A stretch of 64,000 nt of DNA from Sinotaia quadrata (lineage: Eukaryota; Mollusca; Gastropoda; Architaenioglossa; Viviparidae): the NCBI GenBank assembly GCA_028829895.1, contig CM054180.1, forward strand, positions 97,896,135 through 97,960,134, written 5' to 3'. Under the pieces are notes generated by a model. That model was not told the DNA's origin. It saw nothing but the letters and a program-made list of their open reading frames with translations, and did no database searches. Position numbers and translations under genes: made by a program. Of the stretch, positions 1 to 12,300 are shown one piece after another. Position 1 is the first letter of the stretch. Each line of letters starts with the position of its first letter.

Positions 1-572
1 CATAACAGAATATGCCATTGATGTTTGGGTGGGGCCCATTTTTATTCTGTATGTAAAGGAACATTTTATTGGCTGTTAATACGGGTGAGCAAGTATCATA
101 AAAGTGAATGAACAGACGAACAGTACAAAACATTACAAATACAAATTCTTTTGCCCCTTTAAAAAATCTGTGAATAACAAGTTTGTTTGAAATGATAAAT
201 TAGGTCGTTTGTTACCTAATTTGGGGCACTACTCTTTCACACAGTGATTAGTCAAACATATAACTTTCCAATGTCATACACTCTGTGGGAAATAAAGGGG
301 GATGAAAATGATGAACTTCAAAATGTAAAACAAAAATTTAATTATACAATTCTCACGCAGTAAATGGCATCGCTATCAACAATCATAATTCATATATAAC
401 ATAGATATACATTAGCCATCATATTAAAAGTTCATATACAAAAAATGTCAAAAATCATAAATTCGAACAGAATAGATTAAATGTTTTTATTCTGAACAGT
501 TCTAGATGCGTGTTTGCCTTTTAGCAATTACTCACTTAGTAATATCAACATTCCAAGGGAGATGACACAATC
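1..572. other. no gene seen
   Basis: AT-rich DNA without a convincing exon or repeat. It lies upstream of the first visible UBR4 exon and is probably intron, or 3' flank of the coding remnant that follows. Confidence 0.4.
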
Positions 573-960
573 TCACACGTCACTCATAAGGGGTACTTCG
601 AAGAGAAGATATAATGCATTCGTTGTGTCGCCCGACAGTGAAGACCTGCAGGTTCTAGGCACCGTCTCAGATTCGCCATGGGGGGAAATCTGTGCTCTGT
701 TGGCGTGTTGCCAACCTTGCTAATTGTCGCTGCTTTCTTGGTTACCGTGATGACGACGTTTAGCACTACCAGATGTGTCGTCCAGTGGGGTGTGTCGTCG
801 CGTCTATGGATGCAGAAATTCTCGTGTCTGTGGGGCACTGAGATGCTGTCCCTCCAACCATGGAATATGGATTCAAACAAGCTCAGACAGGGAGACGAAA
901 ATGGCTCCTCTATCGTTAATTGCATACAACCAATGTCAAGTGCATAAGCTGTCTTGGAAT
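573..960 (-). pseudogene. decayed coding remnant, minus strand, unknown identity
   Basis: This block is visibly richer in G, C and CpG than its surroundings. Read on the minus strand it gives a frame ending in ALYLLFEVPLMSDV and a TGA stop at 573-575. Upstream the frame continues through GDTTNALY, QISPHGESETVPRTC and TPLDDTSGSAKRRHHGNQ, interrupted by only two TAG codons before a third stop near 860. Both TAGs could be CAG (Gln) codons changed by one C-to-T step. I do not recognise the protein. It may be a processed pseudogene, a transposon fragment or the last exon of an unknown gene (a possible AG acceptor sits at the inner TAG). Open frames on the + strand here look like shadows. Confidence 0.35.
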
Positions 961-1399
961 CAAACTTCCCACTTTGCCAGGAAAAATATTGAAGCAAGTT
1001 ACCTCATCGCTCCAACACTAGGCAGTAGATGGATGAAAAAACAGGTGGAAAGAGATATTCCCAACTTTCCTGAATGAAATCTCTGTATACGAAATTCCAC
1101 ACAAATGAAGCAAGATGTCTTCACATAAATCCACGTTTTTCAGTATGAGAGTATAAGTCTTCCTTTTCCCTTATATAGTTTTCCTAAAAGTCCTCAAAGG
1201 CTTCTTGAAGCTTTATGCCTTGTGACATAATCTGTCCATGCTCACTTTTTATTTGCGTGCGGAATGTCCATTATTGGCAAACTTATTGTGCGTCGACTCG
1301 TCATCACTCATGCGCGAATACTCTACATTCACTCAATATATATAATTCTCCAAAATATATACATATATTTAAACCATGTCCTTAGTCTCTGGCAAGTCT

Positions 1400-1485
1400 T
1401 GGACTGTGGTGGGGTGGTCCAGTCAGTTAGCTTCCCACCACTAGCCATCTGTTTGCGGGGCTTCAGACCATCCAGATAGTTGATG
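1400..1485 (+). repeat. decayed tRNA-derived SINE head (candidate)
   Basis: The stretch has an A-box-like sequence (tggtccagtcagttagc, from about 1415) and, about 45 bases further on, a B-box-like ggcttcagacc. This spacing is typical of tRNA-derived SINEs, and the general look resembles invertebrate tRNA SINEs. It is too diverged to be a working tRNA and no cloverleaf was confirmed. Confidence 0.4.
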
Positions 1486-1499
1486 GTGGATGTGTTAAT

Positions 1500-2600
1500 T
1501 TGGAAACTTTATAATAGTTGATGTAGTGAAAGGCTCACTACCACCCTATCCATTCTGCCCAAGTACTCAAGCACCCACATCATTGTTGCATTGAAGGGTT
1601 TAGTACTCCTGACATCAGTATGTAATTTTCTATTAAATACTTTGTCAGTAGTCTTCTTTTTATTCCTATTAATCTGCAGTCTTTTTGTAACATATTCTAT
1701 GGTTAACTGCTCACCACGCTGCACTTAATTATCTGTCTTGTTATTTCACTTCCTAGTCTTAGTTTAGAAATTTTTGATTGCTCTCTTCTAGTGTCGTTAA
1801 AGAATGTTGCCATATTATTTGTTGTGTATATGGGGTCTTCTTCCTTTTGCTAGTTTTAAATATTGGATTTCCCAGATGTTGTCAGTTTGTTTTTTCAAGA
1901 TGTTGAAATTTTCTTGTGGTTAGTAATAACCTTTAGTTTTTTATCTTCTGTCAGTCCCTTTTTAGCCAGTTTATCTGCTTTATCAATGCCCTTTATATTG
2001 ATGTGAGCAGGGATCTCTATGAGTTTCAGTCCCTCTATCAGTTTTCACTTGATCTAGTATTAGGTTCTGCCCCCCTCTGCATTTTTCTAGAGCTTTAACA
2101 GCTGAGAGGGAGTTTGTAGCTATAAGATATTGATTGTTGTCTTTTTTTTTTTTTTTTTTAGCTTAAATGAGGCTAGTTAGTATGGCCATCATCTTTAACT
2201 GTGAAGATGGAGGTGTCTGTGATTCTAAGCCTAGTTTCGTGGTTGTGGGTATATAAATCCCTATGCCTGTTCTTCATGTTATAGGATCTGTCTGTATAAT
2301 CTTTGATCCAGTCTGAGAAATCATCTTCTAGGTATTTTAGATACATATTTTAATGGGGTTAGGGAAGTCATTTTTGTTAAATTTTTCTAGTGTTCTATCT
2401 GTTTGTGGTGGTTTTTTGCCATAGTGGTACCACAGTTTGTGTGGGAGTGGTTCAATTGATAGTTTCTTTCCTGTCATCATTTCTGTTTCACCTGTGTTGT
2501 TTTTAATGGTTGATTATTTTGGATGGGTGGGCATTGTCTGTAGTTTTAGGTAGGACCCCATTGATCTTTCAGTCATAAGTATCAGAGTTACTCCCCTTTA
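1500..2600 (-). mobile_element. decayed non-LTR retrotransposon (LINE) remnant with RNase H domain
   Basis: On the minus strand, 1960-2035 reads LKLIEIPAHINIKGIDKADK followed by LAKKGL, the C-terminal RNase H signature (xIPAHxxIxGNExADxLAKxGL) of Jockey/I-type LINEs. Upstream on that strand (2160-2300) are DYTDRSYNMKN (the YTDGS motif, with Gly changed) and LRITDTSIFTVKMMAIL (the FTAEL-type strand). Still further up, PLPHKLWYHYGKKPPQTDRT reads through about 2400-2460. Stops and frameshifts interrupt every domain, so the element is dead. No reverse transcriptase was found in the window. The end near 1500 is the element's 3' side. Confidence 0.7.
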
Positions 2601-3353
2601 GCCAGTACAGATTTCATGTTCGGTCAAAACAAGCTTGAATTTCTGTATTTTGTAAATATGTGATTTTTAATGGATTTTAAAGGCATTTACTAATATTTTT
2701 ATTTGCAGTCGTTTTTTTAAAGCTTAAATTTACTTTTATTCACATAAAATGTTCAATTGCCATTATTATCAGAATTTTCATGTATAAATATTACATAAAA
2801 GTAATTTTGTATAAACAAATTGAATAATTATTCTCTATTCATTATATTGAGTAATTAACAGAAATAATTACTAGCAGATTTCTCCTAATTATGACTTTTC
2901 AAAAATGGCATTATTTTGTGAATTTTAACTGTATTATATAAATTTATAAAACTAAGGAACTGTTTCATAAGTAATAAAGTAACCTTGCCCAGAAACAAAA
3001 AATATTGTACCACTGGAAAAAATAAACTTTTGGAGTTAAAACCATTTTCCAATCAACTTTTCATCTTCATACCAAATTAATGATATTCATGCTGTGTATG
3101 GAGGTTTATAAAATATTGATGTATTCATTGATTGCTCACTTTTCTTAGTAACAAACCTTATTTTCTTGGCTAAGGTTAGACATCCTAACCAGGCTAATCC
3201 ATTAGTTATCTTCCCTTATCACTGATGAAGACTGATAGTACCTTTATAATGGTACTGTCAGTATTCTGCTAAATCATCTTCAGTTCTAAGTAACTTAAAA
3301 AATAATAAAATGTAAATAAACATTTACTTATGAATTGATTTGTTGTCTTTCAG
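2600..3353. other. AT-rich intron-like DNA
   Basis: Very AT-rich sequence ending in the pyrimidine-rich acceptor (tgttgtctttcag) of the first visible UBR4 exon. I searched it for the preceding UBR4 exon and saw none, so that exon is probably left of the window. Confidence 0.5.
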
Positions 3354-3439
3354 ACAAAGTCTATGATGAGATTTCTGTTGCACTTGCTAAATTCAACCAT
3401 AGTCTGATTGCCACTGAAACTTTGACCGACTTACTTCAG
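3354..3439 (+). CDS. UBR4: UBR4 exon 1 (first in window)
   Basis: 86 bp, entered with two codon bases and ending in phase 0 (CAG|gtatgt). [18 protein letters not shown] parallels the AALYHFNHSL stretch in the N-terminal helical region of human UBR4. The downstream intron (3440-4924) carries an inverted-repeat element. Confidence 0.88.
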
Positions 3440-6400
3440 GTATGTATTAGTGTAAAATACACTGGTGACTCAATATTAAACACCTTGATATACTGCAGAC
3501 CTGAATACAATGTGAACAGCCTTTGGAACTTCCCCCACTTTTTTTTTTAACTGTCCAGCCTCTTTGTGACAGAGCATAAGCTGCCTGCACATATATATTA
3601 AATTAATTATTTTATTTATGATGCAAAAGTTATATTTAATGCTGCTAATATTTAAGGCCACACTACTGCACGCCGGCCATAAGGAAAAAGCTATTTATCA
3701 ACCTATAGCCTTCAAATTTGGAATATAAGATGTCCTTTGTATAAGAAAGCAAAAAACAGTTGCCAGATTTAAAATATCTTGTTTAGTTTTTATTTTATTA
3801 TTTTTTTTTTATGTTTGAAAATATGTACTATTTCAGCATTCATAAAAAATTCATAAAATATTTCAAACATGAATTAAAAAATATATATATTATTATCTAC
3901 TGGACAGCCCCCAAAAGTTACGCATGCCCATTAAAAAAAAATTAAGAAAAAAATAGTTACGTTTTTTTTTTTTATTGTACCCGTTAAAAATAGTTTTTTG
4001 GGGGTACATGTAGAATTTTAAAAATTTATAAAAAAAAAACTAAAGCATATAGGCTTTCATCTATGTGTAACTTTTTAACTCTGTGTATGAGGAACTAGTA
4101 TACCAAATTTCAGGGACATGGAATAATTACAACTATTCAAAAGGGATTGTTGTTCTACGGAAAAGAGTCGTTTTGAGAAAATGCATTTAAAGTAAACTAA
4201 AGATTACAGAACTTGAAAACTGTGTTCATTAACATAAAAAATGCATTTTGTGCATTAAGAAAATATAAAATCCTGAAAGAGAAGACATTGAACAATGCAA
4301 ATATATAATAAAGTGAAAAAAATAAGAACATTTTTTCTTCCACTGGCTCGTGCCATCTGAGGCCTTAAAAAAAACCCTGCCAATAGTTTTTAAGAAATAC
4401 AATGCACAGTGCTTGAGTGAATTCTATAATTAATTAATGATTGGGCATATGAACTTCCTCACTGAAGTCACTGCCCAGGGCAGAGGAGTCCCAAGAAAGA
4501 CGCAACGGCCATGTGTCCAGGTGGGCAGATGTCCTCCACGGACAGCGTTATGTTGAGGCACTAAAATCAATTAAATTAAAATAATTGCAAAAATGTTTGC
4601 ATTTCAAAATTAAATACAGTTTATATTATATATACCCTGTTGTGAAAATAGCACAAATTATTAAGCTTTATAAGCAGTAAAAAGATAGTTTTAGAAGGAT
4701 GATAGTTTTAGAAAGATGACATTTGAAATCTGGACTCTTAATAAGGTTATGCTTCAAATACTTGTTACTTGTTTCAGAATTTCATAATGTATTTCATACT
4801 AGGTCTATTTTTCCTAAACAGTTTAAAAAAATACATTAAGCTTAATTTTTGACATTAGTATTATAGTTTATGGACTTAATAATCTCTTAATAACTTTAAT
4901 GGTTGTTGATTATTTTTATTAAAGGATCAACTCCTACAGTACTTGGGTATTGGTATAACCTCATCACCAGCAACTGGAACAACTGCTTCTGGGCAAGGAG
5001 AGGCATGGCCTCTGGCCATCAGTCAGCACTCATTGGCATTGCTAGTTGAGGTGCTATTACTACGTCAACAACAAGAGCGAGAAACAAAACCAGTGCGTAC
5101 CAATGCTGACACTAGCATCATGACCATTTGGGCACGCTTCCTGGCATCACTGAAGAATGCTGTGATGAACTTTGACAACCGGAGTGAACAGTTTGAAGGT
5201 AGATTTAAGATTTGCTCTTTTGTCTTTGTAGTATGCTATTCATTCACTCATAATCTGCTAGAAAACTTGTTTTTGAGACAGAGATGATACCTGGATTACA
5301 GTTCTCATAGAAATATATTTGGCATATTAAAATTGGAAGCATGCTTTATAGTATGTATTATTCTTCTGAGCCCTAAACATTTGGTTCTGGTCATGTCAGC
5401 TGAAGTTTGCATAGGTGGACTAGAAGTTAGGTGCTTTTGATGTGCATTCATACTAGACTTAATCCATCACTTCCATCTACACATTGCCTACTCATCCGTT
5501 CTGGCTCATCCATACATCCATTAATTATGCTGCCCACACATTCACATGCACTTTAACATTTTACATAACCTCTAAGCCTTCTGTCCTTGCTTTTACAACA
5601 CCCAACTGTACTCAGGTTCTTGCAGCATATAATTCAACTTTTAACATTTGACTTGTAGATAATAAGATGTAAATAAAAATAGCAGACTTTATTATCCTAT
5701 TACAGATGTGAATGTGGAACACCTCCAGGTTCTCATCTTCCTATTTCACAGTCTACAGCTAATGCAGAAAAAATCTTTACTGCTGCAGATTACCCAGATA
5801 GTCATCAATGCCGCTGAAATGAATTCTAGGTTTGCACCTTTTTGATTGAATGCATATTTGTAATTTATCAGATGAATCTTAGTTAGAATATCTGTATATA
5901 GTGTTTCTAAGGTTTAGAGTTAGCATACAGATCTGCATTTGATTTGATTTGCACATTACATTTTTTGGTACATTATCATTTTGTCATTAATTAACTCTTA
6001 ACATCTCATAAGATATTTAGGTCAAATTCACTTGCTGTCATGGAAGGTTTGTGACAAAATGGTCTAAAATCATGCTATAATGGTGCTTGCATTATAACTT
6101 TTTTGTTTGAAGGGAGATCAACTTCAATTTTTTCTAGTTATCATAATATGGATGCCCTTTATAAAAAATATTTTTTGGCTAAATCTGTTTGGTAATTAAA
6201 AAATATTTTAATTAGTACTTGATAATTTATTTGAAAACACAAATATCATTTGAAAATTAATTGTGGATAAAAGAAAATATTATTAAATTTTGTAGAAATC
6301 ATTGAAAAGCAGACTACAAACTGAAGTAAACACAAATATGAAGAAATAAGTATATTTAGCAGTCATTTGAAGCATATATAAACTCAGGTATGTCATTACT

Positions 6401-9337
6401 ATGATTAGTGTGAAATGTCAAAAATGCAGCCTAAATGCCTGCAATTGAATATATAAAATAACTTATTTGAATGATGTTGGATTCTTTTCAAAGTTTCCAC
6501 ACAAGTTATATTGTGGTTGCCGTTTATGAAAAAAATAATTTTTGTTTGTACATATTGCCAAATAAAATAAATGTTAATTACTAGAGAACACCTTTTGTAA
6601 CAATTTGTGAAGAAAAATGTAAAGACCCAGAAATGTTATTTTAATTTAATTAATTAACAACCACTAAGCAGAATCAAAGGAAAAAACCTAGTCTTTATTG
6701 ATGTTCTAATAAAAAGTATTTAAAGTACTGTGAAATTTTATTTTATAATTTTATTAATAAAATTAATTACCTTTCTTATGAACAATATGAATGGAGAAAA
6801 CATTTTTTTCACAGGCGTCTTGAAGAGACTGTACCTTTAGCCCTGAGCCGACTGATGCTGATATTGGAATACATGTTGCACTTCTTTTATGACCCACCCC
6901 CAGCTCTCATTGAGCAGGTCAAGTGGAACTTGTTCACTGTGCACACACTTGTTGCACAAAGCAGGACTGAGGCTGGTGGGCAGACTCGCACCATCCAGTT
7001 TTTCCCTTGTCGAGAGGTGGAGGATAACTTTCGCAAGAGCATTGTTGCTGGAGAGAACTCAGAAGGTAGGGAATTTGATTGGAAGCAGGAATCTTCACTA
7101 TTTTGGCTAAAAACTTGTCGATTATTTGTGTGTGTGCATGTAGCAAACTCTTAATTATCTAAAATGAATAGAGAAAATACTTCCTAGATAATTGCATTGA
7201 GTGCATAATTGTATTTTATCACATGAATCTGGGGAGGTAACCTGTATTTAGTGCCTCTAAGGTTTAGATTAGCACACTAGTCTTAATTTGATTTGCACTA
7301 ATTTGCTACTTTATTATATTATTTTATAATTAATTATTATTTAATTGAGAAAATATTCTAATTAAAGTAAACTTAAAAACCTTTAGTCACAGTGTTCTTA
7401 AATATCATGACTTTGTAATTGATACTGAAATAATTATGAACAATGATTTTTTGTTGTTGTCATTCCTAAAATATGTTTCAAGTAACTACTAAATTTCAGA
7501 ACTGTTACACTTTGCACTTAATTTATTTTAAATATTTATTTAAATTATTATAATGAAAATACTATAAACAAATTGCTATAATTTATATTCATTTTATCTT
7601 TAATCTTAATCAGAATTCCACAGTTCACTGTATTTAAATCAGTAATCTAATTATGATAAACCCTACAGAATGGTAGGCATCTAATGAGTATTGCACAATC
7701 CATCCACACACTATCATTCCACCAAACTTTAATAAGCCTTCATATAGATTTGTATAAATGATAGAAGATTTTCACCTACTACATCTCAGAATGATCAGCA
7801 ACATAAACTGGAAAACCAGAAACAGTACCAATTTCAATAAGGTTTCTGAAAATTTTTAATCTTTTAAGGGTAATATTTGGAGGATTTATACATTAATTCA
7901 AAAGATCATAACTCTAGTCTCAGTTGATAGTTGATGTACTATTTAAACAATTTTACTGGAGTTGTCATGGTAGGAGGTTCTACTGAAACAAAGATACAAT
8001 GCTTGTACGATTTTAAAAAAAATGGAATTTGTAATTAGAACTTTAAAAAGATTAAGTGGTTTTTCAAGTTATTATTGAATTTAATTTTAGAAAAGGCATC
8101 TACAATCTTTTTACTCAGCAGACAGTTCTGTAAGATGTTACATTTAAATATTGCTGTGTGTCAGTTTTTGATATTTTTGTTTTGGCAAATTTCTATTGCA
8201 TTTTTAGGAACATGTATACTTGATTAACTTTGCTCTTGAATGAGATTGATTTTATTTTTTTTAACCAGTTAAAAAATTGAAGGATTGATTTGGTGGTGTT
8301 TGTCATTCATGTTATAGTTGGTGCCCTGAAACCCAGATTTTATAACCTTGGTCCACCTGATACTAATACACAGGACACACCCAAAGTAGATGGTTTGGTT
8401 AGTAATGCACCTTTTTATTTTAAAAAAAATAATATATATATAATGCATTATTCACCATTTTTAGAGATGTTAATTTGGGAATTAGTTACATATTTAATTG
8501 TTACCTGTAATAGTGGATTTCAATCCGTGTATGTCTTATTTCTTTTTATGGTTGATAATTTTTGTTTATTTACAAGAAAACTAATATTACACTATGTTGA
8601 CATTTTCAGAATATTTGACTTTTATTTTAAAAAAATGATTGTTTTAATTTATGACAGTGTGTATTCTGAATTTTTTATTTTGGAAAAAAAAGGAATGTAA
8701 TTAAAAATTATAGTAATTATTTTGTTATTAATTATTAAATGTTATAATCAGTTTGAAATCGATATTCACACCTGCATTATGTTGTCAATGCATGTTTGAA
8801 TTTGTAATGATCATTTAAGAAATATGTTATAACGCTATAGAAATCAATCTTTTTTTTTTAGAAATGAAACAATTGTTTTAAGAATATGAAAAATTTGTAT
8901 TTTACTTGTAATTTCTGGATATAATTTATTTGAACATAAATTTGACTCAGACTGATAAGAGTTTTTGCATTCTATTAATGATATTTATACATTGAATATG
9001 TTTTCATAGATATTTATTACCTCATTCCTATACCCTTTTGATGTATATTAACACTTAAATAGCTGAAATACTAGGTTTCATAATAGGAAATTGTGTAGAG
9101 AAGTAAATATGAGAGGAAATTGATATTATTAGATTTAAAAGTCAAAAGATTTGGTTTGAGAGCTTGCCAGCAAACTGATTTATATATTAATAACTCTTTC
9201 ACTGCTGGGCACTTCTTATAGAAGGCTGCTTTCAGTGACTTCTTTGCTCTTGAAATCCTGTTTTGATGCCTCCAGTCTATTGCAAAGATTTGTAAAAAAT
9301 ATTGCTCTAATTTGTTTGTGATGTGATTTGTTTGCTA

Positions 9338-9377
<40 letters not shown>

Positions 9378-12300
9378 CACGCATGTGTGTTTGTCCTTCA
9401 GAATAAACATGTAAAATGAATTCTCCTTTACATTTTAAAAATTAATGTATTTTATTTCCTTTTGTCATAATAGTTTTGCAGAAATTAAACCTGCATTTTA
9501 TAAGATTTATACTAATATGGATGATGTTAATTAATCATTAGTTTTGTTGATATTGTTAATTTTTAATTTTATTGATCCTACTTTGATTAATCTATAATTT
9601 CTTGATAATTTTCCAGTATTGGTTGTGTTATAGTTCAAAATTTGACAAATTTGAGGAATTTAAATAGTATAAAGATTTTATTTTTCTGAAGGCTGTCAGC
9701 TGTCTGCTGTCAAGCAGTGAAAATCATGATTACAACAAACTGTATGATGCATGCATCAAACTGCTCATGGCAGGTTCACGGTGTGACCTTGTTAAACCAA
9801 AGTTGCCATCACTGGTAAATTTATGTATTTTTACTTTTGAGTTGTCATTTTATAATATATAGTATTTTCTTATTTAAACAAAAAAAACAATAGAAGTTTT
9901 TGTTGTGTTTTTGTTTTGTTTGGAAATAAAGTTATTTCCTGAAAGTTTCACTTGCTGGTGTTGTGTTTATAACGAAAAAAGAATAAATTGATTTATTAAT
10001 GCTCTAGTTAATAGTTTTTCAGTTTTATTAAGTTTTATAAACATTGATATATGTTTTAATCTAGGTGTTCATTTAGAATGGTTTTATTTCTTTCTGAAGT
10101 GACATTGTTGTTTTTACTAGGATGCTTCAGCAATGCACTACCATTTTCTGCTTGTCTGGAGGCTTCTTGCCTGCCTGCCACCATCTGTAGCCTATGTTGA
10201 CACCCTGGCAAATGGCACCCTTACCATGGGCAATGGACATATTCTTCATACACTCCGCTGGGTGCCCCGCCTGGCTCATAAAGTCTCTGCCATCTCTCTG
10301 TGGGTCAAGGTTAGTATTTTCAAGCATTAGTCTTGATTTTATTTGCTGAGGAAAATATATACAGTAGTTTAATATTAATTCATTGATTTAGAATCATTGC
10401 TTTTATTTTCATTGCCCTCATAAATTTTAAGTTTTTCTTTCTATTGGTGTAAGTGATATGGTGTTGTAGCAGTGTAGTCACTACTGCCAAGAATTCTATG
10501 CATCGGTAGTGGAGGAAACAGAATGGTTATATTCCAGGGGAAGTAACTTATTCCAACTGGCTTTCATATCCCTGTGCACTTCTCCCAATCTCTTCTGTTT
10601 GGAGAGAAAGTTCTCTTGATTTAAAAAGTGACTTTTTATCATGGAAGGGAAAAAGTATTTACAAAGGGTAAAGGTTAAAAGCTTGATATTATTTTGCAAA
10701 TTAGGTTTGAATAATGAGATTTATTTTATCTTAAAAACTATATGCAGTCAGTCATGTGAATTTGGTTATTATGCAATATTAAAACTATTAAAAGTGAATA
10801 AAACGAAAATCTTGTAGTTGTGTTCTAAATGTAGTCATGAAGAATTTTTCTTCTAAGCAAGTATTTTCACACTATATCATCACACTTTGTTGTGCATAAC
10901 TCATTTAATCTAATCAGCTCTCTAATGCATAACCCAATTAATCTAATGGACTCACGATGCATAATCCAGTTAATCTAATAGACTCACGATGCACAATCCG
11001 GTTAATCTAATAGGCTCACTGGTGCATAACCCACTTAGTCACATAGGCTCACTGAAGTTTGATTAATTTGATAGTTCTGACTGTTATTTTATGATTATCT
11101 TTTATCATGAGCATGTCACTGACATTTCAAGCAAGCCCACATAATAGCAGAAAGAAGAGCAGTTGCCAAATTATGGCATTAATCTGTAAACTAAAGATTT
11201 TTGGCTGAGTTGCTTGGAATTATATGTGTAAACCAAATAGAACCTGAACGAATGGAGTTTATCAGTAGACTTCTCTCTTTAGTATCTAACAGGAATATGA
11301 AGTTGATATACTGGAAAAGTGATAAGACAAGTAAGCACTGGAAGAGTATCAGATTTAGTCATTGATGCTGTCAGTGGGAGCTACTTGCTTGACTGCTTAC
11401 ATAATCTTAGCTTTGCATGTACTTTGGCTTGGTCAGCATTGCAGAACAAATATTAGTAGCCTATCCTACTACCAGATGAGTACTAAAACATGAAAAGTTA
11501 TCATATAGTTCTAATTGTATACAAACTAAAGTTTTGAAGAAGTTTCACGTATTTAAAAAAAAATAGCATTGATATTATTTTGAAATGTTTTAGTTATTTA
11601 TGCTTGGAAGATAAAACACCGTTCCAATAATTTTGTGGGACCTTTGTTTTTTAATTAAATTTTTGATTGGGCATTTGTATTATTGTATAGGACTGCCTGG
11701 TTAAGCAAGGTTTGACCCTACAGGATGCTGACTCCAAGCTGTCAGCAGCTGTCAAAGCCACAAATGACATCACATACGACATTGGGTTGGCCATGAACTT
11801 CATCAAGGATCAGGTATGATGACCATATTGAAATAACACTTGTTAATGATTTATTTTTTTAAGGGTATCATTCTCTAGGAACAGGATCCAGCAGTAAATC
11901 CCTTGATCTAATATATCTGCATTAAAATTGTAGAAGAAATTTAGAATTTTTTTATCTGAGGCAGAATGTGTTAAAAATAACTTATGTATTTATAATTTCA
12001 GATTTTTTCTCTGTGCAAAATCTCCTCTTTACACTTGTATGATTTAAACAAATTTATTCACCATTAAAAATTTTGTTTTCATTGGATTGCTTTTGGGTGT
12101 GATGCAGCTTTGCTGTTGTTAGTTTTCTGCAGTGGAAAGGTTTCTTCAGTAAAATGATTTTGGTTGCTACCTTCTGTTTCAGATTGCTGTGTTGCCTACA
12201 GTTGATGAAAAAGATGTGTTGCCACGTAAAGATCTGCCTGGTTTGTCCTCCATCTTGATCTTGGATGCAGTAGTGGCCAAGGTGCAAGTGGCTCTGGACG

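Noticed and set aside
584..997. 137-residue minus-strand open frame
   Set aside because: It overlaps the decayed remnant in a different frame; composition is erratic, with no motif or splice support. The frame ending at 573 looks more protein-like.
1..3353. The UBR4 exon preceding 3354
   Set aside because: No segment with the expected helical sequence, correct phase and splice borders was found; probably left of the window.
8290..8700. 136-residue open frame as one exon
   Set aside because: Only 8318-8397 matches UBR4 and is bounded by AG and GT; the rest is AT-rich intron that is open by chance.
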